A program made the position numbers and the translations under genes. 64,000 bases of DNA from NCBI GenBank assembly GCA_947034895.1, contig OX344763.1, forward strand, positions 58,981,093-59,045,092. The letters are read 5' to 3'. The stretch comes from Rhytidiadelphus loreus. Its lineage: Eukaryota; Streptophyta; Bryopsida; Hypnales; Hylocomiaceae. Of this stretch, positions 12,621 through 25,100 are shown piece after piece (position 1 is the stretch's first letter; every line of letters begins with the position of its first letter). The notes under the pieces were generated by a model. It was given only the letters and a program-made list of their open reading frames with translations. It was not told where the DNA came from and ran no database searches.

Positions 12621-14450
12621 ACGATGAATGACTTTCTAGTACGTGGAAATGCAATATTCGTGCACGAACCTGGCCCTCTATCTGAAAGTGCACAAAATTG
12701 TCATCTCATGGAATTCATGTACAGAAATCTGGGAAAGAGGTTGTGCAAGTTGCAAGTGCTCCTAAACTCATGAATTATTCAAAAAAATATATAATTGGTG
12801 GTCACGATGAATGACTTTCTAGTACGTGGAAATGCAATATTCGTGCACGAACCTGGCCCTCTATCTGAAAGTGCACAAAATTGTAATCTCATGGATTTCA
12901 TGTACAGAAATCTGGGAAAGAGGTTGTGCAAGTTGCAAGTGCTCCTAAACTCATGAATTAATCAACGAAATATATAATTGGGAGTCACGATGAATGACTT
13001 TCTAGTACGTGGAAATGAAATATTCGTGCATGAACCTGGCCCTCTATTTTAAAGTCCACAAAATTGTAATCTCATGAAATTCATTGATAGAAATCTGGGA
13101 AAGAAGTTGTGCAAGTTGCAAGTGCTCCTAAACTCATGAATTATTCAAAAAAATATATAATTGGTGGTCACGATGAATGACTTTCTAGTACGTGGAAATG
13201 CAATATTCGTGCACGAACCTGGCCCTCTATCTGAAAGTGCACAAAATTGTCATCTCATGGAATTCATGTACAGAAATCTGGGAAAGAGGTTGTGCAAGTT
13301 GCAAGTGCTCCTAAACTCATGAATTAATCAACGAAATATATAATTGGGAGTCACGATGAATGACTTTCTAGTACGTGGAAATGAAATATTCGTGCATGAA
13401 CCTGGCCCTCTATTTTAAAGTCCACAAAATTGTAATCTCATGAAATTCATGTACAGAAATCTGGGAAAGAGGTTGTGCAAGTTGCAAGTGCTCCTAAACT
13501 CATGAATTAATCAAAAAAATATATAATTGGGAGTCACGATGAATGACTTTCTAGTACGTGGAAATGAAATATTCGTGCACGAACCTTGCCCTGTATTTTA
13601 AAGTCGACAAAGTTGTAATCTCATGGAATTCATGTACAGAAATCTGGGAAAGAGGTTGTGCAAGTTGCAAGTGCTCCTAAACTCATGAATTATTCAAAAA
13701 AATATATAATTGGTGGTCACGATGAATGACTTTCTAGTACGTGGAAATGCAATATTCGTGCACGAACCTGGCCCTCTATCTGAAAGTGCACAAAATTGTC
13801 ATCTCATGGAATTCATGTACAGAAATCTGGGAAAGAGGTTGTGCAAGTTGCAAGTGCTCCTAAACTCATGAATTATTCAAAAAAATATATAATTGGTGGT
13901 CACGATGAATGACTTTCTAGTACGTGAAAATGCAATATTCGTGCACGAACCTAGCCCTCTATTTTAAAGTCGAAAATATTGTAATCTCATGGAATTCATG
14001 TACAGAAATCTGGGAAAGAGGTTGTGCAAGTTGCAAGTGCTCCTAAACTCATGAATTAATCAAAAAAATTTATAATTGGGAGTCACGATGAATGACTTTC
14101 TAGTACGTGGAAATGAAATATTCGTGCATGAACCTGGACCTCTATTTTAAAGTTGACAAAACTGTAATCTCATGGAATTCATGTACAGAAATCTGGGAAA
14201 GAGGTTGTGCAAGTTGCAAGTGCTCCTAAACTCATGAATTATTCAAAAAAATATATAATTGGTGGTCACGATGAATGACTTTCTAGTACGTGAAAATGCA
14301 ATATTCGTGCACGAACCTAGCCCTCTATTTTAAAGTCGAAAATATTGTAATCTCATGGAATTCATGTACAGAAATCTGGGAAAGAGGTTGTGCAAGTTGC
14401 AAGTGCTCCTAAACTCATGAATTAATCAAAAAAATATATAATTGGTGGTC
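12621..14450 (+). repeat. Ten-monomer segmental duplication, left copy
   Basis: Ten monomers whose order largely repeats at 14,633-16,461, with an offset of 2012 bp at the start and 2011 bp later. Shared marks in order include the CTATCTGAAAGTGC monomer, the GGATTTC chimera, the CATGAACC/TTGATAG monomer, the ACAAAGTTG monomer, the CGAAAATATTG monomer and the TTTATAATTGGG/CCTGGACC monomer. The monomers at 13,170 and 13,353 differ from their counterparts at 15,182 and 15,364, so the two blocks are mosaic. Confidence 0.85.
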
Positions 14451-14632
14451 ACGATGAATGACTTTCTAGTACGTGAAAATGCAATATTCGTGCACGAACC
14501 TAGCCCTCTATTTTAAAGTCGAAAATATTGTAATCTCATGGAATTCATGTACAGAAATCTGGGAAAGAGGTTGTGCAAGTTGCAAGTGCTCCTAAACTCA
14601 TGAATTAATCAAAAAATATATAATTGGTGGTC

Positions 14633-16461
14633 ACGATGAATGACTTTCTAGTACGTGGAAATGCAATATTCGTGCACGAACCTGGCCCTCTATCTGAAAG
14701 TGCACAAAATTGTCATCTCATGGAATTCATGTACAGAAATCTGGGAAAGAGGTTGTGCAAGTTGCAAGTGCTCCTAAACTCATGAATTATTCAAAAAAAT
14801 ATATAATTGGTGGTCACGATGAATGACTTTCTAGTACGTGGAAATGCAATATTCGTGCACGAACCTGGCCCTCTATCTGAAAGTGCACAAAATTGTAATC
14901 TCATGGATTTCATGTACAGAAATCTGGGAAAGAGGTTGTGCAAGTTGCAAGTGCTCCTAAACTCATGAATTAATCAACGAAATATATAATTGGGAGTCAC
15001 GATGAATGACTTTCTAGTACGTGGAAATGAAATATTCGTGCATGAACCTGGCCCTCTATTTTAAAGTCCACAAAATTGTAATCTCATGAAATTCATTGAT
15101 AGAAATCTGGGAAAGAAGTTGTGCAAGTTGCAAGTGCTCCTAAACTCATGAATTATTCAAAAAAATATATAATTGGTGGTCACGATGAATGACTTTCTAG
15201 TACGTGAAAATGCAATATCGTGCACGAACCTAGTCCTCTATTTTAAAGTCCACAAAATTGTAATCTCATGAAATTAATTGAATCATATCTGGGAAAGAGG
15301 TTGTGCAAGTTGCAAGTGCTCCTAAATTCATGAATTAATCAAGAAAATATATAATTGGGAGTCACGATGAATGACTTTCTAGTACGTGGAAATGAAATAT
15401 TCGTGCATGAACCTGGCCCTCTATTTTAAAGTCGACAAAATTGTAGTCTTATGGAATTCATGTACAGAAATCTGGGAAAGAGGTTGTGCAAGTTGCAAGT
15501 GCTCCTAAACTCATGAATTAATCAAAAAAATATATAATTGGGAGTCACGATGAATGACTTTCTAGTACGTGGAAATGAAATATTCGTGCACGAACCTTGC
15601 CCTGTATTTTAAAGTCGACAAAGTTGTAATCTCATGGAATTCATGTACAGAAATCTGGGAAAGAGGTTGTGCAAGTTGCAAGTGCTCCTAAACTCATGAA
15701 TTATTCAAAAAAATATATAATTGGTGGTCACGATGAATGACTTTCTAGTACGTGGAAATGCAATATTCGTGCACGAACCTGGCCCTCTATCTGAAAGTGC
15801 ACAAAATTGTCATCTCATGGAATTCATGTACAGAAATCTGGGAAAGAGGTTGTGCAAGTTGCAAGTGCTCCTAAACTCATGAATTATTCAAAAAAATATA
15901 TAATTGGTGGTCACGATGAATGACTTTCTAGTACGTGAAAATGCAATATTCGTGCACGAACCTAGCCCTCTATTTTAAAGTCGAAAATATTGTAATCTCA
16001 TGGAATTCATGTACAGAAATCTGGGAAAGAGGTTGTGCAAGTTGCAAGTGCTCCTAAACTCATGAATTAATCAAAAAAATTTATAATTGGGAGTCACGAT
16101 GAATGACTTTCTAGTACGTGGAAATGAAATATTCGTGCATGAACCTGGACCTCTATTTTAAAGTTGACAAAACTGTAATCTCATGGAATTCATGTACAGA
16201 AATCTGGGAAAGAGGTTGTGCAAGTTGCAAGTGCTCCTAAACTCATGAATTATTCAAAAAAATATATAATTGGTGGTCACGATGAATGACTTTCTAGTAC
16301 ATGAAAATGCAATATTCGTGCACGAACCTAGCCCTCTATTTTAAAGTCGAAAATATTGTAATCTCATGGCATTCATGTACAGAAATCTGGGAAAGAGGTT
16401 GTGCAAGTTGCAAGTGCTCCTAAACTCATGAATTAATCAAGAAAATATATAATTGGGAGTC
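14633..16461 (+). repeat. Ten-monomer segmental duplication, right copy
   Basis: Second copy of the block at 12,621-14,450, separated from it by the single 182-bp monomer 14,451-14,632. One monomer, at 15,182, is the missing-T 182-bp type, which accounts for the change in offset from 2012 to 2011 bp. The monomer at 15,364 carries GTAGTCTTATGG, also seen in the monomer at 12,439, so donor sequence from just outside the left copy has entered this one. Confidence 0.85.
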
Positions 16462-17559
16462 ACGATGAATGACTTTCTAGTACGTGGAAATGAAATATTC
16501 GTCCACAAACCTGGCCCTCTATTTTAAAGTCGACAAAATTGTAATCTCATGAAATTCATTGACAGAAATCTGGGAAAGAGGTTGTGCAAGTTGCAAGTGC
16601 TCCTAAACTCATGAATTAATCAAAAAAATATATAATTGGGAGTCACGATGAATGACTTTCTAGTACGTGGAAATGAAATATTCCTGCATGAACCTGGCCC
16701 TGTATTTTAAAGTCGACAAAATTGTAATCTCATGAAATTAATTGAAAGAAATCTGGGAAAGAGGTTGTGCAAGTTGCAAGTGCTCCTAAACTCATGAATT
16801 AATCAAAAAAATATATAATTGGGAGTCACGATGAATGACTTTCTAGTACGTGGAAATGAAATATTCGTGCACGAACCTTGCCCTGTATTTTAAAGTCGAC
16901 AAAATTGTAATCTCATGGAATTCATGTACAGAAATATGGAAAAGAGGTTGTACAAGTTGCAAGTGCTCCTAAACTCATGAATTAATCAAAAAAATATATA
17001 ATTGGTGGTCACGATGAATGACTTTCTAGTACGTGGAAATGAAATATTCGTGCACGAACCTGGCCCTCTATTTTAAAGTCCACAAAATTGTAATCTCATG
17101 GAATTCATGTACAGAAATTTGGGAAAGAGGTTGTTCAAGTTGCAAGTGCTCCTAAACTCATGAATTAATCAACAAAATATATAATTGGGAGTCACGATGA
17201 ATGACTTCCTAGTACTTGAAAATGAAATATTCCTGCACAAACTTGGCCCTCTATCTGAAAGTCCACAAAATTGTCATCTCATGGAATTCATGTACAGAAA
17301 TCTGGGAAAGAGGTTGTGCAAGTTGCAAGTGCTCCTAAACTCATGAATTAATCAAAAAAATATATAATTGGGAGTCACGATGAATGACTTTCTAGTACGT
17401 GGAAATGAAATATTCGTGCACGAACCTTGCCCTGTATTTTAAAGTCGTCAAAATTGTAATCTCATGGAATTCATGTACAGAAATATGGAAAAGAGGTTCT
17501 ACAAGTTGCAAGTGCTCCTAAACTCATGAATTAATCAACAAAATATATAATTGGTGGTC

Positions 17560-20500
17560 ACGATGAATGACTTTCTAGTACGTGGAAATGAAATATTCGT
17601 GCACGAACCTTGCCCTCTATTTTAAAGTCCACAAAATTGTAATCTCATGGAATTCATGTACTGAAATTTGGGAAAGAGGTTGTGCAAGTTGCAAGTGCTC
17701 CTAAACTCATGAATTAATGAACAAAATATATAATTGGGAGTCACGATGAATGACTTTCTAGTACGTGGAAATGAAATATTCGTGCACGAACCTTGCCCTG
17801 TATTTTAAAGTCGACAAAATTGTAATCTCATGAAATTCATTGAAAGAAATTTGGGAAAGAGGTTGTGCAAGTTGCAAGTGCTCCTAAACTCATGAATTAA
17901 TCAAAAAAATATATAATTGGTGGTCACGATGAATGACTTTCTAGTACGTGGAAATGAAATATTCGTGCACGAACCTGGCCCTGTATTTTTAAGTCGACAA
18001 AATTGTAATCTCATGAAATTCATTGAAAGAAATCTGGGAAAGAGGTTGTGCAAGTTGCAAGTGCTCCTAAACTCATGAATTAATCAGAAAAATATATAAT
18101 TGGTGGTCACGATGAATGACTTTCTAGTACGTGGAAATGAAATATTCGTGCACGAACCTTGCCCTGTATTTTAAAGTCGACAAAATTGTAATCTCATGGA
18201 ATTCATTGAAAGAAATTTGGGAAAGAGGTTGTGCAAGTTGCAAGTGCTCCTAAATTCATGAATTAATGAAAAAAATATATAATTGGTGGTCACGATGAAT
18301 GACTTTCTAGTACGTGGAAATGAAATATTCGTGCACGAACCTTGCCCTGTATTTTTAAGTCGACAAAATTGTTATCTCATGGAATTCATGTACAGAAATC
18401 TCGAAAAGAGGTTGTGCAAGTTGCAATTGCTCCTAAACTCATGAATTAATCAAAAAAATTTATAATTGGGAGTCACGATGAATGACTTTCTAGTACGTGG
18501 AAATGAAATATTCGTGCATGAACCTGGACCTCTATTTTAAAGTCGACAAAATTGTAATCTCATAGAATTCATGTACAGAAATCTGGGAAAGAGGTTGTGC
18601 AAGTTGCAAGTGCTCCTAAACTCATGAATTAATCAAGAAAATATATAATTGGGAGTCACGATGAATGACTTTCTAGTACGTGGAAATGAAATATTCGTCC
18701 ACAAACCTGGCCCTCTATTTTAAAGTCGACAAAATTGTAATCTCATGAAATTCATTGACAGAAATCTGGGAAAGAGGTTGTGCAAGTTGCAAGTGCTCCT
18801 AAACTCATGAATTAATCAACAAAATATATAATTGGGAGTCACGATGAATGACTTTCTAGTACGTGGAAATGAAATATTCGTGCACGAACCTGGCCCTCTA
18901 TTTTAAAGTCCACAAAATTGTAATCTCATGGAATTCATGTACTGAAATTTGGGAAAGAGGTTGTGCAAGTTGCAAGTGCTCCTAAACTCATGAATTAATG
19001 AACAAAATATATAATTGGGAGTCACGATGAATGACTTTCTAGTACGTGGAAATGAAATATTCGTGCACGAACCTTGCCCTGTATTTTAAAGTCGACAAAA
19101 TTGTAATCTCATGAAATTCATTGAAAGAAATCTGGGAAAGAGGTTGTGCAAGTTGCAAGTGCTCCTAAACTCATGAATTAATCAAAAAAATATATAATTG
19201 GTGGTCACGATGAATGACTTTCTAGTACGTGGAAATGAAATATTCGTGCACGAACCTGGCCCTGTATTTTTAAGTCGACAAAATTGTAATCTCATGAAAT
19301 TCATTGAAAGAAATCTGGGAAAGAGGTTGTGCAAGTTGCAAGTGCTCCTAAACTCATGAATTAATCAAAAAAATATATAATTGGTGGTCACGATGAATGA
19401 CTTTCTAGTACGTGGAAATGAAATATTCGTGCACGAACCTTGCCCTGTATTTTAAAGTCGACAAAATTGTAATCTCATGGAATTCATTGAAAGAAATTTG
19501 GGAAAGAGGTTGTGCAAGTTGCAAGTGCTCCTAAATTCATGAATTAATGAAAAAAATATATAATTGGTGGTCACGATGAATGACTTTCTAGTACGTGGAA
19601 ATGAAATATTCGTGCACGAACCTTGCCCTGTATTTTTAAGTCGACAAAATTGTTATCTCATGGAATTCATGTACAGAAATCTCGAAAAGAGGTTGTGCAA
19701 GTTGCAATTGCTCCTAAACTCATGAATTAATCAAAAAAATATATAATTGGGAGTCACGATGAATGACTTTCTAGTACGTGGAAATGAAATATTCGTGCAC
19801 GAACCTGGCCCTCTATTTTAAAGTCCACAAAATTGTAATCTCATGAAATTCATTGAAAGAAATCTGGGACAGAAGTTGTACAAGTTGCAAGTGCTCCTAA
19901 ACTCATGAATTAATCAACAAAATATATAATTGGGAGTCACGATGAATGACTTTCTAGTACGTGAAAATGCAATATTCGTGCAAGAACCTTGCCCTGTATT
20001 TTAAAGTCGACAAAATTGTAATCTCATGGAATTCATGTACAGAAATATGGAAAAGAGGTTCTACAAGTTGCAAGTGCTCCTAAACTCATGAATTAATCAA
20101 CAAAATATATAATTGGTGGTCACGATGAATGACTTTCTAGTACGTGGAAATGAAATATTCGTGCACGAACCTTGCCCTCTATTTTAAAGTCCACAAAATT
20201 GTAATCTCATGGAATTCATGTACTGAAATTTGGGAAAGAGGTTGTGCAAGTTGCAAGTGCTCCTAAACTCATGAATTAATGAACAAAATATATAATTGGG
20301 AGTCACGATGAATGACTTTCTAGTACGTGGAAATGAAATATTCGTGCACGAACCTTGCCCTGTATTTTAAAGTCGACAAAATTGTAATCTCATGAAATTC
20401 ATTGAAAGAAATCTGGGAAAGAGGTTGTGCAAGTTGCAAGTGCTCCTAAACTCATGAATTAATCAAAAAAATATATAATTGGTGGTCACGATGAATGACT

Positions 20501-21402
20501 TTCTAGTACGTGGAAATGAAATATTCGTGCACGAACCTGGCCCTGTATTTTTAAGTCGACAAAATTGTAATCTCATGAAATTCATTGAAAGAAATCTGGG
20601 AAAGAGGTTGTGCAAGTTGCAAGTGCTCCTAAACTCATGAATTAATCAAAAAAATATATAATTGGTGGTCACGATGAATGACTTTCTAGTACGTGGAAAT
20701 GAAATATTCGTGCACGAACCTTGCCCTGTATTTTAAAGTCGACAAAATTGTAATCTCATGGAATTCATTGAAAGAAATTTGGGAAAGAGGTTGTGCAGGT
20801 TGCAAGTGCTCCTAAATTCATGAATTAATGAAAAAAATATATAATTGGTGGTCACGATGAATGACTTTCTAGTACGTGGAAATGAAATATTCGTGCACGA
20901 ACCTTGCCCTGTATTTTTAAGTCGACAAAATTGTTATCTCATGGAATTCATGTACAGAAATCTCGAAAAGAGGTTGTGCAAGTTGCAATTGCTCCTAAAC
21001 TCATGAATTAATCAAAAAAATATATAATTGGGAGTCACGATGAATGACTTTCTAGTACGTGGAAATGAAATATTCGTGCACGAACCTGGCCCTCTATTTT
21101 AAAGTCCACAAAATTGTAATCTCATGAAATTCATTGAAAGAAATCTGGGAGAGAAGTTGTGCAAGTTGCAAGTGCTCCTAAACTCATGAATTAATCAACA
21201 AAATATATAATTGGGAGTCACGATGAATGACTTTCTAGTACGTGAAAATGCAATATTCGTGCAAGAACCTTGCCCTGTATTTTAAAGTCGACAAAATTGT
21301 AATCTCTTGGAATTCATGTACAGAAATCTGGGAAAGAGGTTGTGCAAGTTGCAATTGCTCCTAAATTCATGAATTAATCAAAAAAATATATAATTGGGAG
21401 TC
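17560..21402 (+). repeat. Heptamer higher-order repeat, 1281 bp x3
   Basis: Units start at 17,560, 18,841 and 20,122, exactly 1281 bp (7 x 183) apart. The first five monomers are almost the same in all three. Their diagnostic marks are TACTGAAATTTGGG in monomer 1, TATTTTTAAGTCGAC in monomers 3 and 5, and TTATCTC plus GTTGCAATTGC in monomer 5. In the first unit monomers 6 and 7 are of a different type (CCTGGACC, then CGTCCACAAACC) from those of units 2 and 3 (CCTGGCCCTCT, then GTGCAAGAACC). Units 2 and 3 are therefore the closest pair. Confidence 0.93.
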
Positions 21403-22134
21403 ACGATGAATGACTTTCTAGTACGTGGAAATGAAATATTCGTGCACGAACCTGGCCCTCTATTTTAATGTCCACAAAATTGTAATCTCATGAAATTCAT
21501 TGAAAGAAATCTGGGAAAGAAGTTGTGCAAGTTGCAAGTGCTCCTAAACTCATGAATTAATCAACAAAATATATAATTGGGAGTCACGATGAATGACTTT
21601 CTAGTACGTGGAAATGAAATATTCGTGCAAGAACCTTGCCCTGTATTTTAAAGTCGACAAAATTGTAATCTCTTGGAATTCATGTACAGAAATTTGGGAA
21701 AGAGGTTGTGCAAGTTGCAAGTGCTCCTAAACTCATGAATTATTCAAAAAAATATATAATTGGTGGTCACGATGAATGACTTTCTAGTACGTGAAAATGC
21801 AATATTCGTGCACGAACCTAGCCCTCTATTTTAAAGTCGAAAATATTGTAATCTCATGGAATTCATGTACAGAAATCTGGGAAAGAGGTTGTGCAAGTTG
21901 CAAGTGCTCCTAAACTCATGAATTAATCAAAAAAAATTATAATTGGGAGTCACGATGAATGACTTTCTAGTACGTGGAAATGAAATATTCGTGCATGAAC
22001 CTGGACCTCTATTTTAAAGTCGACAAAATTGTAATCTCATGGAATTCATGTACAGAAATCTGGGAAAGAGGTTGTGCAAGTTGCAAGTGCTCCTAAACTC
22101 ATGAATTAATCAAGAAAATATATAATTGGGAGTC

Positions 22135-25100
22135 ACGATGAATGACTTTCTAGTACGTGGAAATGAAATATTCGTCCACAAACCTGGCCCTCTATTTTAA
22201 AGTCCACAAAATTGTAATCTCATGAAATTCATTGAAAGAAATCTGGGAAAGAAGTTGTGCAAGTTGCAAGGGCTCCTAAACTCATGAATTAATCAACAAA
22301 ATATATAATTGGGAGTCACGATGAATGACTTTCTAGTACGTGGAAATGAAATATTCGTGCAAGAACCTTGCCCTGTATTTTAAAGTCGACAAAATTGTAA
22401 TCTCATGGAATTCATGTACAGAAATCTGGAAAAGAGGTTGTACAAGTTGCAAGTGCTCCTAAATTCATGAATTAATCAAAAAAATATATAATTGGGAGTC
22501 ACGATGAATGACTTTCTAGTACGTGGAAATGAAATATTCGTGCACGAACCTTGCCCTGTATTTTAAAGTCGACAAAATTGTCATCTCATGGAATTCATGT
22601 ACAGAAATCTGGAAAAGAGGTTGTGCAAGTTGCAGGTGCTCCTAAACTCATGAATTAATCAACAAAATATATAATTGGGAGTCACGATGAATGACTTTCT
22701 AGTACGAGGAAATGAAATATTCGTGCACGAACCTTGCCCTGTATTTTAAAGTCGATAAAATTGTAATCTCATGGAATTCATGTACAGAAATCTGGGAAAG
22801 AGGTTGTGCAAGTTGTAAGTGCTCCTAAACTCATGAATTAATCAACAAAATATATAATTGGGAGTCACGATGAATGACTTTCTAGTACGTGGAAATGAAA
22901 TATTCGTGCACAAACCTTGCCCTGTATTTTAAAGTCGACAAAATTGTAATCTCATGGAATTCATGTACAGAAATCTGGAAAAGAGGTTGTGCAAGTTGCA
23001 GGTGCTCCTAAACTCATGAATTAATCAACAAAATATATAATTGGGAGTCACGATGAATGACTTTCTAGTACGTGGAAATGAAATATTCGTGCACGAACCT
23101 TGCCCTGTATTTTAAAGTCGACAAAATTGTAATCTCATGAAATTCATTGACAGAAATCTGGGAAAGAGGTTGTGCAAGTTGCAAGTGCTCCTAAACTCAT
23201 GAATTAATCAAAAAAATATATAATTGGTGGTCACGATGAATGACTTTCTAGTACGTGGAAATGAAATATTCGTGCACGAACCTGGCCCTCTATTTTAAAG
23301 TCCACAAAATTGTAATCTCATAAAATTCATTGAAAGAAATCTGGGAAAGAAGTTGTGCAAGTTGCAAGTGCTCCTAAACTCATGAATTAATCAACAAAAT
23401 ATATAATTGGGAGTCACGATGAATGACTTTCTAGTACGTGGAAATGAAATATTCGTGCAAGAACCTTGCCCTGTATTTTAAAGTCGACAAAATTGTAATC
23501 TCATGGAATTCATGTACAGAAATCTGGAAAAGAGGTTGTACAAGTTGCAAGTGCTCCTAAATTCATGAATTAATCAAAAAAATATATAATTGGGAGTCAC
23601 GATGAATGACTTTCTAGTACGTGGAAATGAAATATTCGTGCACGAACCTTGCCCTGTATTTTAAAGTCGACAAAATTGTAATCTCATGGAATTCATGTAC
23701 AGAAATCTGGAAAAGAGGTTGTGCAAGTTGCAGGTGCTCCTAAACTCATGAATTAATCAACAAAATATATAATTGTTAGTCACGATGAATGACTTTCTAG
23801 TACGTGGAAATGAAATATTCGTGCACGAACCTTGCCCTGTATTTTAAAGTCGACAAAACTGTAATCTCATGGAATTCATGTACAGAAATATGGAAAAGAG
23901 GTTGTACAAGTTGCAAGTGCTCCTAAACTCATGAATTAATCAAAAAAATATATAATTGGTGGTCACGATGAATGACTTTCTAGTACGTGGAAATGAAATA
24001 TTCGTGCACGAACCTGGCCCTCTATTTTAAAGTCGACAAAATTGTAATCTCATGAAATTCATTGAAAGAAATCTGGGAAAGAGGTTGTGCAAGTTGCAAG
24101 TGCTCCTAAACTCATGAATTAATCAAAAAAATATATAATTGGTGGTCACGATGAATGACTTTCTAGTATGTGGAAATGAAATATTCGTGCACGAACCTGG
24201 CCCTCTATTTTAAAGTCCACAAAATTGTAATCTCATGAAATTCATTGAAAGAAATCTGGGAAAGAAGTTGTGCAAGTTGCAAGTGCTCCTAAACTCATGA
24301 ATTAATCAACAAAATATATAATTGGGAGTCACGATGAATGACTTTCTAGTACGTGGAAATGAAATATTCGTGCAAGAACCTTGCCCTGTATTTTAAAGTC
24401 GACAAAATTGTAATCTCATGGAATTCATGTACAGAAATCTGGAAAAGAGGTTGTACAAGTTGCAAGTGCTCCTAAATTCATGAATTAATCAAAAAAATAT
24501 ATAATTGGGAGTCACGATGAATGACTTTCTAGTACGTGGAAATGAAATATTCGTGCACGAACCTTGCCCTGTATTTTAAAGTCGACAAAATTGTAATCTC
24601 ATGGAATTCATGTACAGAAATCTGGAAAAGAGGTTGTGCAAGTTGCAAGTGCTCCTAAACTCATGAATTAATCAAAAAAATATATAATTGGTGGTCACGA
24701 TGAATGACTTTCTAGTACGTGGAAATGAAATATTCGTGCACGAACCTGGCCCTCTATTTTAAAGTCCACAAAATTGTAATCTCATGAAATTCATTGAAAG
24801 AAATCTGGGAAAGAAGTTGTGCAAGTTGCAAGTGCTCCTAAACTCATGAATTAATCAACAAAATATATAATTGGGAGTCACGATGAATGACTTTCTAGTA
24901 CGTGGAAATGAAATATTCGTGCAAGAACCTTGCCCTGTATTTTAAAGTCGACAAAATTGTAATCTCATGGAATTCATGTACAGAAATCTGGAAAAGAGGT
25001 TGTACAAGTTGCAAGTGCTCCTAAATTCATGAATTAATCAAAAAAATATATAATTGGGAGTCACGATGAATGACTTTCTAGTACGTGGAAATGAAATATT

